A stretch of DNA of 64,000 bases from Shimia sp. SK013 (GCF_001292625.1 NZ_LAJH01000008.1:1-64000); one strand, 5' to 3'; shown: positions 50,775 to 60,059, counted from the first letter of the stretch. The notes: generated from the letters alone by a model not told the origin. A program made the numbers and translations.

Positions 50775-51839
50775 ATGCTGACCAAACTTCTCTCGGGCGA
50801 CATGCCCCGCTCCAAGGTGCTGGCCGTCGTCCTGATCGGCATCCTGTTCTGTCTTGCCTTCGCGCCTTTCCTGTTTCCGGGCGTGCGCTCTGTCGACACC
50901 GCGGCACGCATTTGTGTGTTCATCGTTCTGGTCGCCAGCTACGACTTGCTGCTGGGCTTTGGCGGCATTGTCAGCTTCGCGCACACCATGTTCTTCGGGC
51001 TGGGCGCCTACGGCGTGGCGCTGGCCTCCACCCACATGGGGCGCGGGTTTGACGCGCTGATCGTTGGCGCGCTTGCGGGTGCAGGTCTCGCGGCCCTTCT
51101 GGCGCTTGCCATCGGGCTGTTTTCCCTGCGTGTCCGCGCGATCTTCTTTGCCATGATTACGCTTGCTGTGGCCTCAGCCGTGGCCGTTCTGGTCAGCCAG
51201 CTCTCTGGCCTGACGGGTGGCGAAGACGGCTTGTCGTTCAAGATCCCCCGCGCCTTGGGTCCGGCCTTCAAGTTTGCAGACGGCGAAATTCTCGGTGTCA
51301 AAGCCAATGGCAAGCTGCTGAAATACTACCTCGTCTTCGGTTCCTGTCTGGTCCTGTTCCTCTTGATGTTGCGCATCGTGCATTCGCCATTTGGCCGCGT
51401 GTTGCTGGCAATTCGCGAGAACGACTTCCGCGCCGAGGCAATTGGCTACCGCGTGGTGCACTATCGCGTCGCGGCCACCTGTCTGTCCGCCGCTATCGCA
51501 GCCCTAGCCGGTGCGCTCTATGCGATCTGGCTGCGCTATGTGGGGCCTGACACCACGCTTTCTATGGAAATCATGATCGACATTCTTTTGATGGTGGTGA
51601 TCGGAGGCATGGGCACAATGTATGGCGCTGTGATCGGCGCGACGCTGTTCGTGCTGGCACAAAACTATCTGCAAGGCCTGATGGACGTGGCTGGCGGAGC
51701 GGTCTCCGCCTTGCCAATCCTGCCTGAACTGCTCAACGCGGACCGCTGGCTGCTGTGGCTGGGTGTGCTCTTTATCCTGTCAGTGTATTTCTTCCCGACT
51801 GGTATCGTCGGTCGCCTGCGGCAGACCAAATCCACCTAG
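50775..51839 (+). CDS. ABC transporter permease, LivM type
   Basis: A 354-residue membrane permease. Features: YDLLLGFGGIVSFAHTMFFGLGAYG, AIRENDFRAEAIGYRVVHYR (coupling loop) and VVIGGMGTMYGAVIGATLFV. It starts two bases after the LivH stop. It ends 7 bases before the convergent DUF3095 gene with no clear terminator. Confidence 0.93.
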   Translation: MLTKLLSGDMPRSKVLAVVLIGILFCLAFAPFLFPGVRSVDTAARICVFIVLVASYDLLLGFGGIVSFAHTMFFGLGAYGVALASTHMGRGFDALIVGALAGAGLAALLALAIGLFSLRVRAIFFAMITLAVASAVAVLVSQLSGLTGGEDGLSFKIPRALGPAFKFADGEILGVKANGKLLKYYLVFGSCLVLFLLMLRIVHSPFGRVLLAIRENDFRAEAIGYRVVHYRVAATCLSAAIAALAGALYAIWLRYVGPDTTLSMEIMIDILLMVVIGGMGTMYGAVIGATLFVLAQNYLQGLMDVAGGAVSALPILPELLNADRWLLWLGVLFILSVYFFPTGIVGRLRQTKST

Positions 51840-51846
51840 CGCCGTA

Positions 51847-52989
51847 TCAAAGACGCGTGGCCGCTTGGGCATACCCACCGGCCGCGCCATCCACAAAATG
51901 CATGTGGTTTGACTCGGTCGCAGACGGCACCAAACAGGTCATCATCGCCTCCGATTGCGCGTGCAGACCATAACGCACCAAACCTTCCGCCTTGGCTTTG
52001 CGCAAAATGCCTTCGATCTTCGCCTGCGTTTCAGCGTCACAATCCAGCGTCATCTTCAGACCGTCGTCAAACTTGCGAAAATCCGCATTGGTCGCCACTT
52101 CGGCGCGATAAGACATTGGGTCAAAGTTCCCGATTTTGCGGCCAGACCGCATCAGAACCCAAATCAAAGCGTTGCTCACCGCCAGCTTGGCCAGCCGCGC
52201 CACAAAAGGTCCGCTTTGGCTCACACGTGCTTCAATGGTCATTCCGGGCGGCGGGAAATGTGCATCCGGCCCCTGTCGTGGCACGGGATGCATCCCGCGC
52301 GGATCCACGGCACTCGCCTCGATGACGCTCTTGGCGACTTTGGCAAAGGCCTCTTCCGACACCCCATCGCGTGGCTTCAGAACGATGGACAATATGGCGC
52401 CGCGTTCGGATTCCACATTTGACCATCTGCAACTCAACCCGCTCAAATCCGGCGCTCCGCTGGGCGCGCTGCGCTCGTCCAGAAGCAAAACGTTGGACTT
52501 CATCTGCCGCTCGGCCCACGCCAGCCCACCACCAGAGAACATCGCATAGTCGACACCCTCACCCGGTGCATACCGCGCCACACGCACATCGCGACCTGCG
52601 TCGCGAATGTCGGCCACACTGACTGTCGCCACCCGAAGCTCGATACCATATTCCGCCCGTGCCCAGCGCCGCACCGAATCCAGTGCCTTCTCAGCGGCCG
52701 CGCGTTGTGTCGGCCAAACAGCAAACCCGGCGCCGTCACCCCCGAAAACATAGGGCAAGGCGGCCATATCCGCGGCGTTAAGCTGCGCTGAAATCACAGC
52801 AGCTCCCACCATATTCACAATCTTGTAGCGCCCGCGTTCGATCTCGTGCGTTGACCCGACAATATCCGCAACGCCAACAATCCAGTCGTCGGGAAGTGGC
52901 ACATACCGCTTGGGATCGCTTAAGCTGTCAAAACTGTCCGTACGCGGCAGGTTCGCATAAAACGCCTGCGTTGATTGTTCTATATACAT
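51847..52989 (-). CDS. DUF3095 family protein
   Basis: A 380-residue soluble protein of the DUF3095 family. The first 140 residues resemble a class III nucleotide-cyclase fold: WIVGVADIVGSTHEIERGRY (ADIVGST is the cyclase metal-binding pattern) and VFGGDGAGFAVWP. The rest is unassigned, with a basic core (LMRSGRKIGNFDP). Cyclic-nucleotide synthesis is possible but unproven. The start at 52989 is chosen, with AGGAT just upstream; an in-frame start six codons earlier exists. Confidence 0.8.
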   Translation of the reverse strand: MYIEQSTQAFYANLPRTDSFDSLSDPKRYVPLPDDWIVGVADIVGSTHEIERGRYKIVNMVGAAVISAQLNAADMAALPYVFGGDGAGFAVWPTQRAAAEKALDSVRRWARAEYGIELRVATVSVADIRDAGRDVRVARYAPGEGVDYAMFSGGGLAWAERQMKSNVLLLDERSAPSGAPDLSGLSCRWSNVESERGAILSIVLKPRDGVSEEAFAKVAKSVIEASAVDPRGMHPVPRQGPDAHFPPPGMTIEARVSQSGPFVARLAKLAVSNALIWVLMRSGRKIGNFDPMSYRAEVATNADFRKFDDGLKMTLDCDAETQAKIEGILRKAKAEGLVRYGLHAQSEAMMTCLVPSATESNHMHFVDGAAGGYAQAATRL

Positions 52990-53168
52990 GATCCTAGAGC
53001 TCCCCAACTTGGAACCCCTCCCTCGAAACCAGATGGGACCTATACGTAGGGCAACAAGGTTTGGTGTTTACACATCCCTGCACAGATGCGTGAGCATAAG
53101 CGCACATCCGCCCCTTGCCTTTCCCTGAACGTTCCGGTCAAGTCGCGCCTCAGGGGGACATACACCAC

Positions 53169-54341
53169 ATGCGCAACGATCTGATCCTGCTGTGCCTAGC
53201 TTACGTGCTCAGCCAGTTTTTCCGGGCCTTTTTGGCCGTCCTCACACAGGTGCTCGAAGCCGACATCGGCGCCACGCCTGCAGATCTGGCTTTTGCCTCG
53301 GGTCTCTGGTTTCTGGTGTTCGCTGCCATGCAAATCCCCGTCGGTGCAGCGCTTGACAGCATCGGCCCACGTCGCACGGCCGCGGTACTTCTGTTGGTCG
53401 GCGGAGGCGGAGGCGCCGCGCTCTTTGCGATGGCCACCGCGCCTATTCATGTGGTGATTGCGATGGCATTGCTGGGTGTCGGCTGCGCGCCTGTGTTGAT
53501 GGCGAGCTACTTTATCTTTGCCCGCACCTATCCGCCTGCGCGTTTTGCAACGCTTGCTGCGCTGATGCTCGGCGTTGGCTCCGTCGGCAATCTGATCGCC
53601 GCCTATCCAACCGCTTGGGCCGCCGAAACCATCGGCTGGCGCGCAACGCTTTGGGTGCTCGCCGCGATCAGCAGCGTCATCGCACTGGGCCTTTGGGCCA
53701 AGGTGCAAGACCCGCCCAAAGCCGAAAGCTCCGAGCAGGGCTCGGTGTTTGATCTGCTCAAAATCCCTGCGCTCTGGTTCCTGTTTCCGTTGATGTTCGT
53801 GAACTACATGCCCGCCGCAGGCATCCGTGGGCTGTGGATCGGCCCCTATCTTTCAGACACCTTCGCCCTCGACACCGGCCAAATCGGTCAGGCCACGCTT
53901 GTAATGGGCGTCGCGATGATCCTCGGCACGTTCTGCTACGGGCCTGCGGATCGCATCTTTGGCACCCGCAAATGGGTCATCATCACCGGCAGCCTCACCG
54001 GCGCAGGCGCATTGGCCTGTCTCACAGTTTTCACCGACACCGGCTCCATACAGTCGATCCTGATGATGTCGGTGGTCGGATTTTGCGGGGCCGCCTTCCC
54101 CGTGTTGATCGCCCATGCTCGCAGCTTCTTTCCCGAACATCTCACGGGGCGCGGCGTGACGCTGATGAACCTCTTTGGAATCGGCGGAGTTGGTGTGATG
54201 CAATTCGGTTCCGGCAAACTGCACAACGCCATTGCCCCAACCGATTCCCTGCTGGCCTATCAGACCCTCTTTGGCATCATGGCCGCCCTTATCCTGATAG
54301 GTGCGCTGATCTATTGCTTCTCCCAAGACCGGATGGATTGA
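53169..54341 (+). CDS. MFS transporter
   Basis: A 390-residue carrier with about twelve membrane segments. The motif between helices 2 and 3 reads GAALDSIGPRRTAA (G-x3-D-x2-G-x-R-R), and VNYMPAAGIRGLWIGPYLSD lies near helix 7. The family is typical of nitrate/oxalate-like or general anion carriers; substrate unknown. The ATG at 53169 follows a GGGGGA site. An in-frame ATG at 53115 is less likely. Confidence 0.85.
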   Translation: MRNDLILLCLAYVLSQFFRAFLAVLTQVLEADIGATPADLAFASGLWFLVFAAMQIPVGAALDSIGPRRTAAVLLLVGGGGGAALFAMATAPIHVVIAMALLGVGCAPVLMASYFIFARTYPPARFATLAALMLGVGSVGNLIAAYPTAWAAETIGWRATLWVLAAISSVIALGLWAKVQDPPKAESSEQGSVFDLLKIPALWFLFPLMFVNYMPAAGIRGLWIGPYLSDTFALDTGQIGQATLVMGVAMILGTFCYGPADRIFGTRKWVIITGSLTGAGALACLTVFTDTGSIQSILMMSVVGFCGAAFPVLIAHARSFFPEHLTGRGVTLMNLFGIGGVGVMQFGSGKLHNAIAPTDSLLAYQTLFGIMAALILIGALIYCFSQDRMD

Positions 54342-54387
54342 TCCAAAATCCAGCCACCTATCGCATTCATCGCAAACCGGAATGCCG

Positions 54388-54422
54388 CGCTTAAGCAATT
54401 AAGCGTGCCCGCCCCCTTTTTT
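54388..54422 (+). terminator. Possible terminator between the MFS and asd genes
   Basis: CGCTTAA (54388-54394) pairs with TTAAGCG (54399-54405) around GCAA. A six-T run follows only after 11 bases, so the structure is atypical. It may instead be a binding palindrome upstream of asd. Confidence 0.3.
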
Positions 54423-54473
54423 CTTTGGCCAAACAGGGCTAAGAGGGCGCGTCGTTAGTAATGGAGACCTGAG

Positions 54474-55496
54474 ATGGGTTATCGCATCGTCGTCGCTGGC
54501 GCCACGGGCAACGTGGGCCGCGAAATGCTGAACATTCTGGAGGAACGCCAGTTCCCCGTGGATGAGCTTGCCGTTCTGGCCAGCCGCCGTTCCCTTGGTA
54601 CGGAAGTAAGCTTCGGCGACAAAACCTTGAAAACGCAGGACATCGAACAATTCGATTTCACCGGCTGGGACATGGCGCTGTTTGCCATCGGCTCGGACGC
54701 GACCAAGAAATACGCCCCGATCGCGGCGGCAGCAAACTGTGTCGTAATCGACAACAGCTCGCTCTACCGGTACGACCCCGACGTCCCGCTGATCGTGCCG
54801 GAATGTAACGCCGATGAAATCCACGGCTATTCCAAGAAAAACATCATCGCCAACCCCAACTGCTCGACAGCGCAGATGGTTGTGGCGCTCAAACCTTTGC
54901 ACGACCGTGCCACCATCAAGCGCGTTGTGGTCTCGACCTACCAATCAGTGTCGGGTTCGGGCAAGGCTGGCATGGATGAGCTGTGGGAGCAGACCAAATC
55001 GATCTATAATCCTGTCACCGACGTGCCGCCAAAAACCTACCCCAAAGAGATCGCCTTCAACGTGATCCCGCACATCGACGTCTTCATGGAAGACGGCTCC
55101 ACCAAAGAAGAGTGGAAGATGGTCGCAGAAACCAAGAAGATCATCGACAAAAAGATCAAAGTCACCGCAACTTGCGTGCGCGTGCCTGTGTTTGTGGGCC
55201 ACTCCGAAGCGATCAATATCGAGTTCGAAGACTTTCTGGATGAAGACGAAGCACGCGACATCCTGCGCCAGTCGCCGGGCATCATGGTGATCGACAAACG
55301 CGAAGACGGTGGCTACGTCACCCCCAAAGAATGCGTCGGCGATTTCGCCACCTTTATCTCGCGCGTCCGTCAGGACAGCACGCTCGACAACGGCCTGAAC
55401 CTGTGGTGCGTGTCTGACAACCTGCGCAAAGGCGCGGCGCTCAACGCGGTACAGATCGCCGAAACACTGGGTCGCGAAGTCCTGAAAAAGGGCTAA
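54474..55496 (+). CDS. asd: Aspartate-semialdehyde dehydrogenase
   Basis: Converts aspartyl phosphate to aspartate semialdehyde for Lys, Met, Thr and diaminopimelate synthesis. The 340-residue protein has the NADP-binding VVAGATGNVGREMLNILEE, the catalytic Cys in NPNCSTAQM, VSTYQSVSGSGKAGMDEL, and the VPVFVGHSEAINIEFE block. GGAG lies before the ATG at 54474. A terminator follows. A decayed partial copy of the same gene lies at 57036-57197. Confidence 0.97.
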   Translation: MGYRIVVAGATGNVGREMLNILEERQFPVDELAVLASRRSLGTEVSFGDKTLKTQDIEQFDFTGWDMALFAIGSDATKKYAPIAAAANCVVIDNSSLYRYDPDVPLIVPECNADEIHGYSKKNIIANPNCSTAQMVVALKPLHDRATIKRVVVSTYQSVSGSGKAGMDELWEQTKSIYNPVTDVPPKTYPKEIAFNVIPHIDVFMEDGSTKEEWKMVAETKKIIDKKIKVTATCVRVPVFVGHSEAINIEFEDFLDEDEARDILRQSPGIMVIDKREDGGYVTPKECVGDFATFISRVRQDSTLDNGLNLWCVSDNLRKGAALNAVQIAETLGREVLKKG

Positions 55497-55518
55497 AACC
55501 CATACGATCCGAATTCAA

Positions 55519-55547
55519 AAGGCGCTCCATTTTGGGGCGCCTTTTTT
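55519..55547 (+). terminator. Rho-independent terminator of asd
   Basis: AAGGCGC-TCC (55519-55528) pairs with GGG-GCGCCTT (55534-55543), and T residues continue to 55547. It lies about 20 bases after the asd stop. Confidence 0.92.
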
Positions 55548-55721
55548 CTTGGGGTTTTCCCCGAATGGTGTCGGGCACAGAAAACCGGACAATCGCCGCG
55601 CTCTGCACTTATGGCGGTTTGGGGGGCAGAGGGAGCATTGGTTGCTTCAGAACCATCCGAACCAGTGGCCACTTTCTAGTGTCGGATCCGTGTCAATGAA
55701 GGGTTGGATATTCAAGACAGA

Positions 55722-56888
55722 TCACAAGATGGGCTTATCAACTGACTTAGCGTGCTTGGTCACCGGCAGGCGATCCCGCACCAGCTGCTCCCAAAACGCG
55801 ACCCCGATTGGCACTATATCATCGTTGAAATCATAATCGTTTGAATGGAGCGGCTGGCCACACGGCCCCTCTTGCCCGTTGCCGAGCAGCAAGAAACATC
55901 CCGGGACAGCGGCCGAGAAATGTGCGAAATCCTCAGAAAAACTCATGGGGTCACGATTGCCTTCGGTCTCCAGCCCCAAGGCGCGCGCCGCATCCACCAC
56001 TGCGCGCGTTTGTTGCGGCGCGTTGATCGTCTCGATGAATTCTGTGTTGAACGTCACAGATATGCTTACGCCGTGGGCGGCTCCAATACCGTCCGCAAGC
56101 TGGCGCATGAGCTGCGCGACTTTCTCGCGATCTTCGGGCATCCGCGCCCGCACATCTCCTTTGAGAGTTGCGACACCAGGTAGGACATTGCGCTGACCAT
56201 CGGTCAGGAATTCGGTCACCGAAACCACAACACCCGCTCCCGGAGCAAGCTTGCGCGAAACGATGGTTTGCAACGCCTGCACAATCTCTGCCCCGATGGT
56301 TATCGCATCTCGCCCAACCTGCGGCATGGAGGCGTGACCGCCTTGTCCTTCGATCAGAATTTCAAACAGGCTTTCGCTCGAACAGATTTGACCGGGCCGC
56401 GTGGAAACCTGTCCCACAGGCGCGGCAGGAAGATTGTGAATGGCATAGATTTCCTCAACTGGAAAACGGTCCAGCAGGCCCTCGGCAATCATGGCTTGCG
56501 CGCCCAGTCCGTGCTCTTCGTTGGGTTGGAATATGAACAGCACCGTGCCATCAAAATCGGGCTCATCAACAAGGGCTGCCGCCGCGCCCAAGAGCATGGT
56601 CATATGGCCATCATGCCCACAGGCATGCATCACGCCAGGCGTTTGGGACACATAGTCGTGACTGCTTGCTTCCTGTATCGACAGCGCGTCCATGTCGGCG
56701 CGCAGGCCGATGGCGCGATTGCCTGTCCCGCGCTTCAGGACCCCCACAACTCCCGCGCCGATATGGGTCTCGATTCCCAGATCCTCAAGGATACCCACAA
56801 CCCTTGCTTTCGTGCTTTCTTCAGCAAACCCGAGTTCGGGCATCCTGTGAAACTCATGGCGTAGGGCAATCAGGTCTATTGGTGGCAT
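55722..56888 (-). CDS. M20 family amidohydrolase (hippurate hydrolase-like)
   Basis: A 388-residue zinc amidohydrolase of the M20D type that would cleave N-acyl amino acids. Metal-site motifs: LRADMDALSIQE, HACGHDGHMTMLLGAA, FIFQPNEEHGLGAQAM (catalytic Glu pair), and HNLPAAPVGQV. The dimerisation domain has GQGGHASMPQVGRDA. The start at 56888 has AGGAAA 7 bases upstream. It lies on the opposite strand between the intact asd and its decayed copy, and has a lower-GC, less biased codon use, so it may have been inserted there. Confidence 0.9.
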   Translation of the reverse strand: MPPIDLIALRHEFHRMPELGFAEESTKARVVGILEDLGIETHIGAGVVGVLKRGTGNRAIGLRADMDALSIQEASSHDYVSQTPGVMHACGHDGHMTMLLGAAAALVDEPDFDGTVLFIFQPNEEHGLGAQAMIAEGLLDRFPVEEIYAIHNLPAAPVGQVSTRPGQICSSESLFEILIEGQGGHASMPQVGRDAITIGAEIVQALQTIVSRKLAPGAGVVVSVTEFLTDGQRNVLPGVATLKGDVRARMPEDREKVAQLMRQLADGIGAAHGVSISVTFNTEFIETINAPQQTRAVVDAARALGLETEGNRDPMSFSEDFAHFSAAVPGCFLLLGNGQEGPCGQPLHSNDYDFNDDIVPIGVAFWEQLVRDRLPVTKHAKSVDKPIL

Positions 56889-57342
56889 GCGGTTTTTCCT
56901 GTGGATGGTGACCAATGATGTTACCTTGAAAACTAGAAAAAGCAGCCCAGAAAAGCGACATTTGGCGGGACATATTACAAGTACCTGAAACATCCGCCTT
57001 GTTGCTCAAAGCAGGCATTCATGCGGCAGCAGCATCAATCGGTGTCAGGCTCAGGTAAATCCGGCATGGACGAGCTGAGGGACCAGACCAAAGCAGCCTA
57101 CAATCCCGCAACCGACGTGCCCCCAAAGACCTAAACCAAAGAAGCGTGGAAGTTGGTCGCGGAAACGCTTGGCCGCGAAGTTCCAAAGAAGGGCTGAGCG
57201 CCACCAATCTTAAGCCGAGCAATAGGCGCCCTTATTCGGGTTTCTTTTTATTCGCCTCAAAATTACCTAGATTTCTCCTAGTTCACTCCCCTATAAGGAG
57301 AATAATAAACACGAATAGATAGTATTATAGGGACGTAATTCA
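56889..57342. other. Spacer holding the asd remnant
   Basis: 454 bases without an intact gene. 56889-57035 is the amidohydrolase upstream region; 57036-57197 is the asd remnant; 57198-57342 is AT-rich, with AAGGAG at about 57295-57300 lacking any nearby start codon and TATTAT near 57325, a possible promoter for the next gene. Confidence 0.5.
57036..57197 (+). pseudogene. asd: Decayed partial copy of asd
   Basis: The 54 codons read QSVSGSGKSGMDELRDQTKA..., then YNPATDVPPKT, a stop TAA, TKEAWKLVAET and LGREVPKKG plus a final stop. Each piece matches intact asd in order (QSVSGSGKAGMDELWEQTK; YNPVTDVPPKT; TKEEWKMVAET; LGREVLKKG), with the Tyr codon turned into a stop and two internal deletions. 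It has no start. It shows a former second asd copy. The intact gene lies 1.5 kb upstream in the same direction. Confidence 0.88.
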
Positions 57343-58047
57343 ATGATGGCGCTCGGTTTGCTTTTGCTCGGCGCCTTGGGGGGCGCCATACTATTTTCCA
57401 TGGACGACGATGACGCTGTTGCCGCGCCTGACGAGGAAGCGGTCGAAGAGCTTACCTATGACGGCACCGACACGCTTTTGGGCACAGAGGGCGACGATAT
57501 ACTTATAGGAGAACACGACCCCGCGCTTGAGCCCTCCGTTGTCGAGCTTCTGGGGGGTGATGATGTCGCAATTGCGCCAACCTTGTCTGACGGACCAACC
57601 TCTGTCTACGGCGGGGAAGGCGACGACGTCTTTAACGTGCGCACGTCGATTGGCGACGACCGGCCGGAATTCGGCGGCTTTGGCCTGCAAGGCGGAGAAG
57701 GCAGTGACACGTTCAACCTGACGCTCGAAGTGGTCGACCAGGACACCGATGTGGATGGCGACGGCGAAGTGTCCATCAACGCAGGTGTCGTGCAGGACTT
57801 TGACCCCGCCGAGGATTCGCTGGTGATCGATATCGAACGCTATGCCACTTTCTTGGACCGTGAAATCACAGTGGATTTCGAACAAACATCCGGCTCTACC
57901 GCGGTCTGGGGAGAGGATGAGACGACGCTGACCTTCAACTTGGCCGCCACCGCAAACGCTGCAGCGGCGGTTTCGACGATCACCATCTACAGCGATGTGC
58001 CCTTCACAGTGGACGACATTCAAATTCTGGATCCAATGGCCGCCTAG
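57343..58047 (+). CDS. Membrane-anchored RTX-like acidic protein
   Basis: A 234-residue, strongly acidic protein. The N-terminus is a membrane anchor (MMALGLLLLGALGGAILFS) followed by DDDD; then RTX-like calcium repeats (GTDTLLGTEGDDILIGE, YGGEGDDVFNV, GGEGSDTFNL) and a beta-rich end (QDFDPAEDSLVIDIERY). Short anchored RTX-like proteins of this plan are frequent in the Roseobacter group. The role is unknown; calcium binding is inferred from the repeats. Confidence 0.75.
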   Translation: MMALGLLLLGALGGAILFSMDDDDAVAAPDEEAVEELTYDGTDTLLGTEGDDILIGEHDPALEPSVVELLGGDDVAIAPTLSDGPTSVYGGEGDDVFNVRTSIGDDRPEFGGFGLQGGEGSDTFNLTLEVVDQDTDVDGDGEVSINAGVVQDFDPAEDSLVIDIERYATFLDREITVDFEQTSGSTAVWGEDETTLTFNLAATANAAAAVSTITIYSDVPFTVDDIQILDPMAA

Positions 58048-58350
58048 AAGACATCCGGCCCAAAACGACGTTACGGGCGGCGCTGCCTTGCGCCGCCCGT
58101 TTCTGTTCGATCGGCCAGATTCAAACCGACAAGACCTACACCTATGCTGTGACCGGTCATTTTTCCGCCACCGCTCGCTTGGCCGGCGTCTGACCGTTGC
58201 GGTCAAGACCACCAGCAACCTGTGCGATGCTCCGCGTCCTCGCGCAAACAAGCACACCTCCGCCCACCCACATCCTTTCAGGTTGCCCCCACTTGCCAGC
58301 CCTCGCTGCGACGTGTTCCCTAATGCCAACCCGCAACCAAAGGCCGTTTC
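58048..58350. other. Intergenic region without a gene
   Basis: About 300 bases between the RTX-like gene and the DUF4139 gene. It contains the terminator at 58073-58108 and otherwise GC-rich sequence with no recognisable gene or repeat. The promoter of the DUF4139 gene should lie in its second half. Confidence 0.4.
58073..58108 (+). terminator. Terminator after the RTX-like gene
   Basis: A perfect 11-bp stem, ACGGGCGGCGC (58073-58083) with GCGCCGCCCGT (58090-58100), is followed by a short T-rich stretch (TTCTGTTC). Confidence 0.75.
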
Positions 58351-59976
58351 ATGACCAAACCCATTTTCGCCGCAGCCATTTTTCTTATCGCCAGTCCGCT
58401 TTGGGCCGACACCATTCCGCTTTCCGCCCCAGTCACAGCCGCCACACTCTACAGCAACGGCGCGACCCTGACCCGCACCGCGCCCCTCTCTGCGCCTGCT
58501 GGCGACCATGATATCCTGATTACCAACCTACCCGAGTCCATCGACCCAACCACGGTTCGCGTCACCATAGACGGTGCGCAGCTTGGCGCCGTCACTGTGC
58601 GCTACGCCAAAGTGCCGCCAGCGCCGCGGGCCGACGGCGCAACGCTCGCCGCCGCCAAGGCCGAGGTCAAACGGATCGAGGCCGAAATCCTAACGACCAG
58701 AGACCAACAAGCCGACATCCGGATGCAGGCCGACGCCGCCAACGCCCGTCTCAGCTACCTCTCGCGTCTGCAAAGCCCACAGGACACCACCACGCCCGAG
58801 GCGTTGACGCAAACGTTGGCCGTTATTGGTCAGGAAACTCTTAGGGCCCGTCAGGAAGCCGCCAGTGCCGAACGATCAGCCCGCCAGTTTGACACATCCC
58901 TGAACGACCTTGCCAAAGCTTTGGCAGACGCGCGCGCCGCCGAACAGTCCCTCACCCCTCCAGAGGGCGAAAAGTCCATGCTGGTGGCGCAGGTCAGCTC
59001 CGAGCACCCCATAAAAGGCACCGTGACCCTCACGCACCGCACCGATTGGGACGCCACCTGGCAGCCCGTTTATGACGTGCACCTCACAACCGGAGATACC
59101 CCGGCCTTGCGCATTAACCGCAATGTCTTTGTCTTTCAGGACACCGGCGAGGATTGGACCGACGTCGATGTAACCCTCTCCACCAGCCGCCCCGATGCCC
59201 AGACCGCTCCCTCAAGTCTTGCTCCGTGGCGCCGCCGCATCGAGGTTCCCCAACCGGTGATGCCAAAACCGCAAGGTCGTCTGGCAATGAGTGACGAAGC
59301 TGAGGCCCCAATGGCGGAGCCCGTCATTTCCGAAGCTGCCGCGACGCCGACCTTTGATGACGGCATCAACGCCACCTACGTCTACCCGACACCGGTCTCC
59401 ATCACGTCCGGTACGGAAGCGCTCCGTCTTGCGCTGGACACGCTGGAGATTGCACCTAACGTGTATGCCTTGGCCAACCCGATGCGCGACGAAACCGCCT
59501 TCGTCATGACAGAGCTCATCAACACGACCGACGAACTCATCTTGAATGGTGAAGCGGATTTCTACCTGAACGGCACTTTCGTCACCCAAGGGCTTCTGCC
59601 TCTTGTAGCGGCAAGTGACACCGTCGATTTGTCCTTCGGTGCTATCCCTGGTTTGCGCCTGAGCGACACGGTCACCAATAGGATCACAGGCGACAAAGGC
59701 GTGTTGACCACCCGCAACGAACAAGCTGAAACCCGTGTGCTCTCAGCAGAGAACCTCACGGACCAGACATGGACCCTGCGTATGATCGGTCGCGTGCCCT
59801 ATTCGGAACAGCAGGATCTCGTGATCGCGCACCAAGCCAAGCCCGCGACCGATAACAGCCAATACAAGGACCAACGCGGCATTCTTATGTGGACACGCGA
59901 GCTCGGTGCCCAAGAAAGCTTCAAGGCCGAGCTTTCTCATACAATCCAGTGGCCTCCAAAAATGGTTCTTCGCTAA
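58351..59976 (+). CDS. DUF4139 (mucoidy inhibitor MuiA-like) exported protein
   Basis: A 541-residue exported protein with signal peptide (MTKPIFAAAIFLIASPLWA). The N-terminal DUF4140 part starts at VTAATLYSNGATLTRTAPL; a coiled coil (AAAKAEVKRIEAEILTTRDQQ...) follows; then the DUF4139 beta domain with THRTDWDATWQPVYDV and DTGEDWTDVDVTLSTSRP. MuiA was linked to mucoidy inhibition in Azotobacter, but the biochemical role is unknown. It stands alone in its transcript. Confidence 0.88.
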   Translation: MTKPIFAAAIFLIASPLWADTIPLSAPVTAATLYSNGATLTRTAPLSAPAGDHDILITNLPESIDPTTVRVTIDGAQLGAVTVRYAKVPPAPRADGATLAAAKAEVKRIEAEILTTRDQQADIRMQADAANARLSYLSRLQSPQDTTTPEALTQTLAVIGQETLRARQEAASAERSARQFDTSLNDLAKALADARAAEQSLTPPEGEKSMLVAQVSSEHPIKGTVTLTHRTDWDATWQPVYDVHLTTGDTPALRINRNVFVFQDTGEDWTDVDVTLSTSRPDAQTAPSSLAPWRRRIEVPQPVMPKPQGRLAMSDEAEAPMAEPVISEAAATPTFDDGINATYVYPTPVSITSGTEALRLALDTLEIAPNVYALANPMRDETAFVMTELINTTDELILNGEADFYLNGTFVTQGLLPLVAASDTVDLSFGAIPGLRLSDTVTNRITGDKGVLTTRNEQAETRVLSAENLTDQTWTLRMIGRVPYSEQQDLVIAHQAKPATDNSQYKDQRGILMWTRELGAQESFKAELSHTIQWPPKMVLR

Positions 59977-59997
59977 CTCTGCGCCGCCAAACGCCAC

Positions 59998-60030
59998 AAA
60001 AAGGTCGGGCGATTCTCCAAATCGCCCGAC
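59998..60030 (-). terminator. Minus-strand Rho-independent terminator
   Basis: A perfect 11-bp stem, GTCGGGCGATT (60004-60014) with AATCGCCCGAC (60020-60030). Read on the minus strand it is followed by C-TTTTT-G (complement of 59998-60003). It implies a minus-strand transcript arriving from 60.06-60.3 kb, or protects the DUF4139 message. Confidence 0.6.
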
Positions 60031-60059
60031 TCGCGCCCCAATCGGGACCCAAATCAGCA

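Noticed and set aside
57391-58509. Minus-strand frame of 372 codons opposite the RTX-like gene
   Set aside because: Antisense to a protein with calcium repeats and membrane anchor; no coding features.
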